A stretch of 64,000 bases of DNA from Bizionia myxarmorum (lineage in GTDB: Bacteria > Bacteroidota > Bacteroidia > Flavobacteriales > Flavobacteriaceae): NCBI RefSeq assembly GCF_008086205.1, contig NZ_VSKK01000001.1, positions 620,001-684,000 on the forward strand, read 5' to 3'. Positions within the stretch are counted from its first letter, which is position 1, and every line of letters begins with the position of its first letter. The position numbers were made by a program, and so were the translations under genes. Shown here piece after piece: positions 8,461-16,497 of the stretch. The notes under the pieces are model-generated. The model was not told the DNA's origin. It saw only the letters and a program-made list of their open reading frames with translations, and searched no databases.

Positions 8461-8973
8461 TTAATCTAGATATTTACTTATCAAATTTTTCTTTTGGTCT
8501 GCTGTTAAATCATAATGACTTTGAGCTAGTAACGTATTGTCAGAATCCAAAATATAAAAGCTAGAATCACCCATAACATCTTCATTGCAATCTGAACAGA
8601 GGGTTTTTATAATACTAGAAAATGATTTTTTATTCGTTAAATATACAGGAAAATATAAGCCTTCGTAAAACAAATAATTATTTAATGCTTCTTGATTTCT
8701 TTTAGATTCTCTTGAAATAACAAACAACTCAAATTTGTCCTTATTTTTTAAATAAAGATCATTTATAATTGGGTTAAACTCCAAGGTGGCAGAACAGGTG
8801 TTACTGTAAAAATAAATAATTTTTGTAGCACTTTTAGAGCTATTTATTTGGTCTTGCAATTCGTTTAAAGGCAGATATGTTATTTTAATATTTTCGGTTT
8901 GTTTTGGCACATAATTTTGCGAGAATAGCGGTAAACTCAAACATAACATAAGAACTACTATTAAATATTTCAT
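8461..8973 (-). CDS. Secreted thioredoxin-fold-like protein without a CxxC motif
   Basis: The 170-residue protein has a signal peptide (1-19). It then resembles a thioredoxin fold: IIYFYSNTCSATLEFNPII gives the beta strand and helix, with Cys60 at the position of the first active-site Cys. The second Cys is replaced (C-S-A-T). Two further Cys are in LCSDCNED near residue 130. It could use a single-Cys or distal-Cys chemistry, or be non-catalytic. It overlaps the upstream 8970 gene by 4 bp (ATGA), so the two form an operon. Confidence 0.6.
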   Translation of the reverse strand: MKYLIVVLMLCLSLPLFSQNYVPKQTENIKITYLPLNELQDQINSSKSATKIIYFYSNTCSATLEFNPIINDLYLKNKDKFELFVISRESKRNQEALNNYLFYEGLYFPVYLTNKKSFSSIIKTLCSDCNEDVMGDSSFYILDSDNTLLAQSHYDLTADQKKNLISKYLD

Positions 8974-9578
8974 TTATTGGCCTGTTTAAGTAAATCTTCT
9001 TTCTTTTCAGGTGATAATTCCCAATAATCTTGAAAATCCATATTCAATAAAACAATTTGAATATTTTCGCCTTTTATTTTTTGACGCTGTAAAACCTTAT
9101 ACCATTTGAAAAGTGCATCCATATTTTTAGATTTGTTAAAGAATTTAGCCCAACTTAAAACAAAATAATAGTCATTGTTTTCTGTTTTTTGTAAAGGTTG
9201 TAAAGTTTTATAATTAACAAGGTCATTAAACCAACTATCAATATGGATAGCGTCTTTTTTGGGTTTGTTTCTTATTTTTTTAAAGTTAGAAAGTTTATCA
9301 ATTATATCCGATATCTTAATGTACTCTAAATACAAGCCATCTTTATCGAAAACGTGGACAACCGGTCCAATTAGATAACCATCATTGTTAAATTTAAGAA
9401 AAGCTTCAAAGTTTTTAAATATAACTAAATCTTCACGATTGAATTCCAATTGATTTTCGACTAAAAAACTTTCTATTTTTTCTTCATTTTGAAATTCAAA
9501 ATTAGAGTTTTGACTTTGTATAGTAAAGCATGACACTATTAAAACCGAAAACACTATTAGGAATTCCTTTTTTCTCAT
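8970..9578 (-). CDS. Secreted protein of unknown function
   Basis: This is a 202-residue protein with an N-terminal signal segment (about 1-23, MRKKEFLIVFSVLIVSCFT). A Cys at residue 17 could be a lipobox Cys, but the context is weak. The mature part is rich in Lys, Asn and aromatic residues and contains VLSWAKFFNKSKNMDALFKWYK near residue 150. I recognise no family, although such segments recall thiol/redox-paired proteins. It overlaps the following thioredoxin-like gene by 4 bp, so a joint extracytoplasmic role is plausible. Confidence 0.6.
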   Translation of the reverse strand: MRKKEFLIVFSVLIVSCFTIQSQNSNFEFQNEEKIESFLVENQLEFNREDLVIFKNFEAFLKFNNDGYLIGPVVHVFDKDGLYLEYIKISDIIDKLSNFKKIRNKPKKDAIHIDSWFNDLVNYKTLQPLQKTENNDYYFVLSWAKFFNKSKNMDALFKWYKVLQRQKIKGENIQIVLLNMDFQDYWELSPEKKEDLLKQANK

Positions 9579-9660
9579 AATGATAACTATAGGTTAAACT
9601 TATTTAATTGAAATATATTGAATTTTATAACACATTCCACTTGTTTGGTAATCATGATAA

Positions 9661-11187
9661 TTATTTTGAGCCCAACGTATTCACCAAATTCTCAATGCGG
9701 CGTTTGGTTTCATCTTTTCCTATTAAATACATAATATCAAAAACTTCTGGTCCTTGTAAAGCGCCAACTAAAGCTAAACGCAAGGGCATCATGACTTTTC
9801 CAAAGCCAATTTCGTTTTTAGTAATCCAGCCTTTTAATTCTGTTTGGATGTTTTCCACTGTAAAATCTTCAACAGATTCAAGAACAGTCATTACTTTGGT
9901 CATAATTTCTGGAGAATCCTCTTTCCAAGCTTTTTTAACCGCTTTTTCATCTAAATCCGTTGGAGTTTGGAAGAAAAAGTGACTTAATTCCCAAAAATCA
10001 CTCACAAAATTAGCACGCTCTTTTATGAGTGCAACCACTAATTCCACATAATTAACATCAATATCTGCTAATTCTGGTTGCATATCTTTAAAGCTTTTCG
10101 CTAAATCATCATTGTATTGCTCTTGCATATAATGATGGTTAAACCATTTTGTTTTATCAGGATCAAAACGCGCACCAGATTTATTCACACGGTCTAAATC
10201 AAAAGCAGCAATAAGCTCATCCATGCTAAATATTTCTTGTTCGGTTCCTGGATTCCATCCTAAAAAAGCCAAGAAGTTTATAACGGTTTCTGGAAAATAA
10301 CCATCCTCACGATATCCACGAGACATTTCACCCGTTTTGTCATCTTTATACGCTAATGGAAATACGGGAAAACCGAGTTTATCGCCATCACGTTTGCTTA
10401 ATTTTCCTTTTCCTGTAGGTTTTAAAATCAATGGTAAATGTGCAAATTCAGGTTTGTCCCAACCAAAAGCATCATATAGTTGGTAATGTAATGCTAAAGA
10501 TGGTAACCACTCTTCGCCACGAATTACGTGGGTTATTTCCATTAAATGGTCGTCCACAATATTCGCTAAATGATAAGTGGGTAAACCATCACTTTTAAAC
10601 AACACTTTATCATCTAGAATATTAGTTTCAATAGTCATTTCACCACGAATAATATCCGTTAAATGCAAGGTTTCATCTTGAGGTGATAAAAAACGAATCA
10701 CATAATCGTGGCCCGCATCTAATTTCGCTTGAGTTTCGACTTCGGTAAGCACCAAAGAATTTACTAAACGCCCTTTTTTACGATTATGCCAATTGTAAAT
10801 AAAGGTTTTCCCTTCTGTTTCGTGATCTTTTCTGTGTGCATCTAAAGCATCAGCCGTGTCAAAAGCGTAATAAGCATTGCCTGAAGCAATTAATTGCTCA
10901 GCGTATTGCTTGTAAATTTCTTTACGCTCGCTTTGTCTGTATGGTCCAAATTTTTCGTTGGTATTTACACCTTCGTCAACAATAATACCGCACCATTTTA
11001 AAGATTCTTCAATATAATTTTCAGCGCCTTCCACAAAACGATTTTGATCGGTATCTTCAATCCGTAGAATAAATGTTCCGTTGTGTTTTTTAGCAAATAA
11101 ATAGTTGAAAAGGGCCGTGCGGACACCGCCTATATGTAAAGGTCCGGTTGGACTTGGTGCAAAGCGGACGCGTACTGGTTTAGACAT
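9661..11187 (-). CDS. gltX: Glutamate--tRNA ligase
   Basis: This class I synthetase charges tRNA-Glu. The HIGH-type motif is HIGG within APSPTGPLHIGGVRTALFNY (residues about 11-30), and the KMSKS-type motif is KLSKRDGD near residue 265. The C-terminal helical anticodon-binding domain is present, and 508 residues is the normal length. A well-formed leftward promoter (TTG and TATCTTTG) lies just upstream. The neighbouring genes are unrelated and it is likely a single-gene transcript. Confidence 0.97.
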   Translation of the reverse strand: MSKPVRVRFAPSPTGPLHIGGVRTALFNYLFAKKHNGTFILRIEDTDQNRFVEGAENYIEESLKWCGIIVDEGVNTNEKFGPYRQSERKEIYKQYAEQLIASGNAYYAFDTADALDAHRKDHETEGKTFIYNWHNRKKGRLVNSLVLTEVETQAKLDAGHDYVIRFLSPQDETLHLTDIIRGEMTIETNILDDKVLFKSDGLPTYHLANIVDDHLMEITHVIRGEEWLPSLALHYQLYDAFGWDKPEFAHLPLILKPTGKGKLSKRDGDKLGFPVFPLAYKDDKTGEMSRGYREDGYFPETVINFLAFLGWNPGTEQEIFSMDELIAAFDLDRVNKSGARFDPDKTKWFNHHYMQEQYNDDLAKSFKDMQPELADIDVNYVELVVALIKERANFVSDFWELSHFFFQTPTDLDEKAVKKAWKEDSPEIMTKVMTVLESVEDFTVENIQTELKGWITKNEIGFGKVMMPLRLALVGALQGPEVFDIMYLIGKDETKRRIENLVNTLGSK

Positions 11188-11206
11188 ATTTTATGTTTTG
11201 AAAGCA

Positions 11207-11237
11207 CAAAGATAGAATAGCAATTCACAAACAACAA
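11207..11237 (-). promoter_or_regulatory. Promoter of gltX
   Basis: Read leftward, TATCTTTG (11214-11207) matches the Bacteroidota -7 box TAnnTTTG. TTG elements stand 17 and 20 bp upstream (11234-11232 and 11237-11235). The box is about 20 bp from the gltX ATG. Confidence 0.6.
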
Positions 11238-11378
11238 AGAAAATGGCATAAAGCGCAGTTTACGACCGTTAGGTTTTGGAATATTAGCTGAAATCCGTTT
11301 TATATTTTGATGAAGTGCGTCAATTCCAGTGAATTTTATGATTGAAAAATCGTAAAATTAGTATCGAGAATAGATAAT

Positions 11379-12425
11379 TCAATTCATCACAATCATCTCT
11401 TGGGGAACACGTTTATTCATGATTTTAAACCACAAAGGCGGAATTAAGGCCAAGACCATGGATGTTGGATAGCCAAATGGCATTTGCGGACTTACTTCAT
11501 GATACTCTAATATCTGATATTTTTTATTCGATTTAAAATGATGATCGCTATGTCTCGTCAGTTCATATAAAACCATTCGTCCAACCACATGATTGGAATT
11601 CCAAGAATGATTTTCCTTCACACGTTCATAACGTCTAGAATCTGTTTTGCCTCTTAACAACCCATAATGCTCAATGTAATTAACGGTTTCTAAAAGTAAA
11701 AATCCTACTATGGCAGAGCCTAGAACGAATAATAGTCCAACTGATCCAAATAACAAAAACACGGTTAGTAGGTAGCCAAGTTGGAGAATGACATACCAAA
11801 ACATATCATTATAGGCACTTAAAAACGATTGATTATTTCGCGATAATAAGTTTTTCTGAATCTTCCAAGCGCCTATATATTGTCGGGTTGTTGAGGTAAA
11901 CCAAAAACCATAAACACTTTGATTGTATCTAGCAGTTGCCGGATCTTCTTTAGTGGCTGCATGCAAATGGTGACCGAAATTATGCTCTATATAAAAATGC
12001 ATATATAAGGAAGGTAGAAGTAAGGCTTTCCCAATAAAACGTTCGTTGGTGGTTTGTCTGTGGCCTAATTCATGTGCAACATTAATACCATTACTGCCTA
12101 AAACCATTCCTACACCCAATATAATTCCTATAAATTCATAGGTTTCGAGTGTGTTTTTTGAAATAAGAATCAGTGAAGCAAGTAGTATACCATAAACAAT
12201 GGGTAAATTCAAATACAGCATCCAGTCAAAAAGACCATTTAAATTTTTTTCTTTGACGCTCTCTTCGGAATAGTTAGCTGTGTCTATTGGTAAAAGTAGT
12301 TCTAAAATAGGTAATAATATAAACGCATAAAAGGGTGTAAAATAACTCCAATAGCCCTGAAAATATAAGCTGATGATTGTGGTTAACGGAATAGTAAAAG
12401 CTACTAGATATTTTAAATCTTTCAT
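11379..12425 (-). CDS. Alkane 1-monooxygenase-like membrane di-iron enzyme
   Basis: The 348-residue integral membrane protein has the histidine boxes of AlkB-type non-haem di-iron hydroxylases: HELGH (118-122), HNFGHHLH (148-155), NYIEHYG (249-255) and RHSDHH (291-296), plus His273 and His279. Hydrophobic segments span about 5-47, 68-115 and 205-247. AlkB-type enzymes hydroxylate terminal methyls of n-alkanes at the inner membrane, using rubredoxin. No rubredoxin or reductase gene is adjacent, so substrate and electron source are unknown. It could act on fatty-acid or lipid chains instead. Confidence 0.88.
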   Translation of the reverse strand: MKDLKYLVAFTIPLTTIISLYFQGYWSYFTPFYAFILLPILELLLPIDTANYSEESVKEKNLNGLFDWMLYLNLPIVYGILLASLILISKNTLETYEFIGIILGVGMVLGSNGINVAHELGHRQTTNERFIGKALLLPSLYMHFYIEHNFGHHLHAATKEDPATARYNQSVYGFWFTSTTRQYIGAWKIQKNLLSRNNQSFLSAYNDMFWYVILQLGYLLTVFLLFGSVGLLFVLGSAIVGFLLLETVNYIEHYGLLRGKTDSRRYERVKENHSWNSNHVVGRMVLYELTRHSDHHFKSNKKYQILEYHEVSPQMPFGYPTSMVLALIPPLWFKIMNKRVPQEMIVMN

Positions 12426-12534
12426 AATAACGTCTTTTTGTCCTTCTAAATTAACACAATGTTATCAGATATAGATAATTACCGAACAAAAAAAATTGTA
12501 GTTTAGTAAGTTGAACAGAAAACACTGAAAATAC

Positions 12535-15500
12535 GTGACGCAATTTGATACTATTTTACAGAAATTAGAAGCTTTTGTAAGGCGTTATTACACAAACGAA
12601 CTTATAAAAGGCAGCATACTATTTTTTGCTATTGGCTTTCTATATTTTCTATTAACACTTTTTGTAGAATATGTTTTTTGGTTGGACATAACTTCTAGAA
12701 CAGTATTATTTTGGATTTTTATAGGCGTAGAGGTCGCCTTTTTTATAAAATTTATCGCTATTCCTTTAGCGCATTTATTCAAGTTAAAAAAAGGAATTGA
12801 TTATATCCAAGCGTCTAAAATAATTGGTACACATTTCCCGGAAGTCAATGATAAATTGCTGAATGTTTTACAATTAAAACAGCATGGTGTGGAGTCTGAA
12901 CTTTTATTGGCAAGCATTAATCAAAAATCTGTGGAATTACAACCAGTTCCATTCAAACTAGCCATTAATTTCAAACAGAATTTACGCTATGTTAAATATG
13001 CGGCTATTCCCATTGTCATTATATTATTATCCGTTTTATCTGGAAAAATGAGTTGGTTTAGTGATAGCTATAATCGGGTTGTAAATCACAATACAGCTTA
13101 TGAACCGCCGGCACCTTTTCAGTTTTTTGTGGTTAATAATGATCTGACAGCTACTGAAAATAAAGACTTTATTTTACAAGTTAAAACGGTTGGTGACGTT
13201 ATTCCAGAGAATGCTAAAATTACCTATAATGACGAAACGTATTTTTTACAACAGAAATCTGCTGGCGACTTTGAATTCGTGTTTAGTAGGCTTAAAAGTG
13301 ATGTGGAGTTTAGATTGTCGGCCAATTCGGTTAACTCCAAACCGTATATCTTAAAAGTTGCTGAAGTGCCATCCATATTAGGTTTCGAAATGGTTCTGGA
13401 CTATCCGGATTATATCAAGAAAGCAGATGAAATTTTAACAGGAACTGGAAACGCGGTTGTTCCACAGGGAACTAAAGTGTCTTGGAAATTAAAGACAAAA
13501 TCTACGGAAAATGTAAAATTGTTTGCGAATGATACGATGCAATTTTCAGGTGAAAAGCAAGGTGATTTCAACTTAACAAAAACGGTTTACAATAAATTTG
13601 ATTATACCATTTCTACTAGTAATACATCCTTAAAAGATTATGAGCGTTTGGCATTTTCTATAGATGTTATTAAAGATGATTACCCGGAATTACATATTAA
13701 AATGGAAATTGATAGTATTAATCAACAAGATATGTATTTCTATGGGCAAGCCACCGATGATTATGGTTTGCGCAAAGTGCATTTGGTTTATTATCCGTCA
13801 GCAGACGACAAACAGATTAAAACAGAGCCAATTCCAATTTCCAATGGAAATGTGGGTGAATTTATCACGGCTTTCCCTAATAATTTAGAGTTAACCGAAG
13901 GTGTTAGCTATGATTTGTATTTTCAAGTATTTGATAATGACGCTATTAATAACTTTAAAAGTACCAAAAGTAAAATTTATTCCTTCCGAAAATTAACGAA
14001 GGACGAAACCGAGGATAAGCAACTGCGGCAGCAAAATGAAACCATAAAAGATTTAAATAAGTCTTTGGAAAAAATGGATGAACGTGAAAAAGAGTTGGAA
14101 GAATTCTCTAAAACGCAGAAAGAGAAATCTGAATTGAATTTTAATGATAAGAAGAAGTTTGAAAATTTCCTAAAGCGTCAAAAGCAGCAGGAGGAAATGA
14201 TGAAAAATTTCAACAAGAAATTGGAAGAAAATTTAAACGAATTTCAAAAGGAAAACAAGGAAGAAGATGCATTTAAAGAAGATATAAAGGAACGTTTAAA
14301 AGATAATGAAGAGCAACTTAAAAAGGATGAAAAACTTTTGGATGAGCTTGAAAAACTCCAAGAGAAAATTAACAAAGAAGATTTAACCGAAAAATTAGAG
14401 GAATTATCTAAACAAAATAAAAATCAGAAACGGAGTTTGGAACAATTATTGGAATTAACCAAGCGCTATTATGTGGCTAAAAAATTAGAAAAACTGCAGC
14501 AAGATTTAGAAAAATTAGCAGAAGAACAAGAGAAACTATCTGATGAAAAACCGGAGAATAATGATAAGGAATCTCAAGATACGTTAAATGAGAAGTTTGA
14601 AGATTTTAAAGAAGCCTTGGACGAGTTGCAAAAAGACAATAAGGAATTGAAACAACCTATGGATGTACCTCAAGATGAAAAGCAGGAGCAAGCCATTGAA
14701 AAGGATCAGCAGGAAGCTTCTGATGAGCTAGGTGAGAAGGAAGAAAATGAGGAGCAGAATCAAGAGGATGATGCGAAGAAAAATCAAGAAAAAGCGCAGA
14801 AAAAACAGAAACAGGCCGCCCAAAAAATGAAACAAATGGGCGAGAAAATGAAAATCGCTATGCAAGCTGGCGGTGGAGAACAAATGGAAGAAGACTTGAA
14901 AATGCTGCGTCAAATTTTGGATAATTTATTGTTATTTTCATTTGATCAGGAAAATTTAATGGATCGTTTTAAAACTATAGAAATAAACCATAATAAATAT
15001 GCAACGTATTTACGCAAACAAAACGATTTAAAAGAGCATTTCTCGCATATTGACGATAGTTTGTTTGCATTGTCTTTGCGTCAGCCTAAACTGTCCGAAA
15101 CGGTGAATAAGGAGATTTCAGAAGTGTTTTTTAATATCGATAAATCCTTGGATCAATTTTCGGAAAATCAATTATATGAAGGTATTGCTCGACAACAATA
15201 CACCATTACGGCGGCCAATAATTTAGCCGATTTTTTAAGTGATATTATGAATCAGATGCAAAATCAAATGCAAATGCAAGCGTCTGGTTCTGGTAGTGGT
15301 GGAAAACCACAGCAAGGTTTACCTGATATTATTATGAGCCAAGAAGAGCTGAATAAGCAAATGAAGGACGGTATGAAGAAAAGTGATCAGGGCCAACCTA
15401 AAGATGAAGGTGAAAAAGGTGAAATGGGCGAAAAAGGAAAGGAAAAAGGCGAAAAGCCTGGTGAAGAGGGCAAAAGTGGCAAGGAAGGAAAGTCGGGTAA

Positions 15501-15972
15501 AGACGGCCAAAATGGTAATAGTGGAGGGAGTCAGATGGGTGAAGGTGAAGGCAGCGAAATCAGTAAAGGCGAATTGTTTAAAATATATCAGCAGCAGCAA
15601 CAAATACGTCAAGCGTTGGAAGATAAATTAGCAAAAGAAGGGAAAAGAGGTGTTGGAAATGCTATTTTGAAACAAATGGAGGATGTTGAAATGGATTTAT
15701 TAAATAAAGGTTTTACCAATCAAACGCTTCAAAAAATGATGAATTTACAGCATCAACTCATGAAATTGGAGAATGCTACTTTGCAACAAGGTGAGGATAC
15801 CAAGCGTAAAGCGGAGACGAATAAAACCGAATTTCAGAATAATACCAACAATCAAATACCGACGGCTAAAGAATATTTCAATACAACGGAGATTTTAAAT
15901 CGTCAAAGTTTACCTTTACAGCCAGTTTATAAAAAGAAAGTACAAGCATATTTCAAGAAAGCCAATGATTAG
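12535..15972 (+). CDS. DUF4175 family membrane-anchored coiled-coil protein
   Basis: The 1,145-residue protein is typical of DUF4175 proteins in Flavobacteriia; their function is unknown. Three membrane segments lie at about 25-50, 58-82 and 152-170. A beta-rich extracytoplasmic region follows (about 180-480). A long Glu/Lys/Gln-rich coiled coil runs from about 495-780. After a helical region comes a Gly-rich low-complexity part near 945-1015 with collagen-like G-x-y triplets. The start is GTG at 12535. The stop overlaps the start of ybeY by 8 bp, so they are probably cotranscribed. Confidence 0.85.
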   Translation: MTQFDTILQKLEAFVRRYYTNELIKGSILFFAIGFLYFLLTLFVEYVFWLDITSRTVLFWIFIGVEVAFFIKFIAIPLAHLFKLKKGIDYIQASKIIGTHFPEVNDKLLNVLQLKQHGVESELLLASINQKSVELQPVPFKLAINFKQNLRYVKYAAIPIVIILLSVLSGKMSWFSDSYNRVVNHNTAYEPPAPFQFFVVNNDLTATENKDFILQVKTVGDVIPENAKITYNDETYFLQQKSAGDFEFVFSRLKSDVEFRLSANSVNSKPYILKVAEVPSILGFEMVLDYPDYIKKADEILTGTGNAVVPQGTKVSWKLKTKSTENVKLFANDTMQFSGEKQGDFNLTKTVYNKFDYTISTSNTSLKDYERLAFSIDVIKDDYPELHIKMEIDSINQQDMYFYGQATDDYGLRKVHLVYYPSADDKQIKTEPIPISNGNVGEFITAFPNNLELTEGVSYDLYFQVFDNDAINNFKSTKSKIYSFRKLTKDETEDKQLRQQNETIKDLNKSLEKMDEREKELEEFSKTQKEKSELNFNDKKKFENFLKRQKQQEEMMKNFNKKLEENLNEFQKENKEEDAFKEDIKERLKDNEEQLKKDEKLLDELEKLQEKINKEDLTEKLEELSKQNKNQKRSLEQLLELTKRYYVAKKLEKLQQDLEKLAEEQEKLSDEKPENNDKESQDTLNEKFEDFKEALDELQKDNKELKQPMDVPQDEKQEQAIEKDQQEASDELGEKEENEEQNQEDDAKKNQEKAQKKQKQAAQKMKQMGEKMKIAMQAGGGEQMEEDLKMLRQILDNLLLFSFDQENLMDRFKTIEINHNKYATYLRKQNDLKEHFSHIDDSLFALSLRQPKLSETVNKEISEVFFNIDKSLDQFSENQLYEGIARQQYTITAANNLADFLSDIMNQMQNQMQMQASGSGSGGKPQQGLPDIIMSQEELNKQMKDGMKKSDQGQPKDEGEKGEMGEKGKEKGEKPGEEGKSGKEGKSGKDGQNGNSGGSQMGEGEGSEISKGELFKIYQQQQQIRQALEDKLAKEGKRGVGNAILKQMEDVEMDLLNKGFTNQTLQKMMNLQHQLMKLENATLQQGEDTKRKAETNKTEFQNNTNNQIPTAKEYFNTTEILNRQSLPLQPVYKKKVQAYFKKAND

Positions 15973-16381
15973 TTTTAATTACGAAAACGATTTTGAGATT
16001 GATAATGAAGTTGTCCTGGGAAAATGGATACAAGAAGTTATTGAATCTGAAGGATGTGAGTTGGGTGAAATCAACTATATATTTTGTGATGATAATTATC
16101 TGCATTCTTTGAATGTTGAATTTTTAGATCATGATACTTTAACTGATGTCATTAGTTTCGACTACACAGTAGGAAAAGTAATACAAGGTGATATTTACAT
16201 TTCAACCGAACGTGTCGCTGATAATGCTCAAGATTTTAATACAGATTTAAGTGAAGAGTTACATCGCGTCATGGTTCATGGGGTTTTGCATTATTGTGGT
16301 TACACAGATAAATCGGAGTTGGAAGAAGGCGCCATGCGCATGCTAGAGAATCACTATTTAGTTCTGCTAAAAGATATCTAA
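15965..16381 (+). CDS. ybeY: Endoribonuclease YbeY, rRNA maturation factor
   Basis: YbeY is a zinc-dependent RNase needed for 16S rRNA 3' processing and ribosome quality control. The 138-residue product has the upstream LTDVISFDY segment and the metal-site motif HGVLHYCGYTDKSE. The canonical motif is HGxLHxxGxDH. Here the first two His are present, but the third ligand position is not His, which appears to be a Bacteroidota variant. The first 8 bp overlap the end of the DUF4175 gene. Confidence 0.9.
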   Translation: MISFNYENDFEIDNEVVLGKWIQEVIESEGCELGEINYIFCDDNYLHSLNVEFLDHDTLTDVISFDYTVGKVIQGDIYISTERVADNAQDFNTDLSEELHRVMVHGVLHYCGYTDKSELEEGAMRMLENHYLVLLKDI

Positions 16382-16391
16382 TAATATATCG

Positions 16392-16399
16392 TATATTTG
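16392..16399 (+). promoter_or_regulatory. Possible -7 box for mnmG
   Basis: TATATTTG matches TAnnTTTG exactly, about 100 bp before the mnmG ATG and just after the ybeY stop. A good -33 TTG is not visible. The long leader carries a parS-like palindrome at 16456-16471. Confidence 0.4.
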
Positions 16400-16455
16400 C
16401 ACGCTTTTTATTTCAGCATTCTATATTCTTGAAATGAAGTTCAAGTTAATCTCAT

Positions 16456-16471
16456 TGTTCCACGTGGAACA
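16456..16471. promoter_or_regulatory. parS-like ParB-binding palindrome (site 1)
   Basis: TGTTCCACGTGGAACA is a perfect 16-bp palindrome. It fits the widely conserved bacterial centromere consensus TGTTnCACGTGnAACA at every fixed position. It lies in the leader of mnmG, and a second near-identical copy lies just after mnmG. ParB binds such sites near the replication origin and nucleates chromosome segregation. No parA or parB gene is in the window. Confidence 0.8.
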
Positions 16472-16497
16472 AAATAAAATAATCAAATTTAGTAAGC

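Noticed and set aside
9608-9982. 124-codon + strand frame
   Set aside because: It is antisense to the end of gltX, a well-supported gene, and only reflects codon bias of that gene.
15319-15631. Overlapping frames on both strands inside the DUF4175 gene
   Set aside because: They lie in the low-complexity Gly/Lys/Glu stretch, where alternative frames stay open by composition alone.
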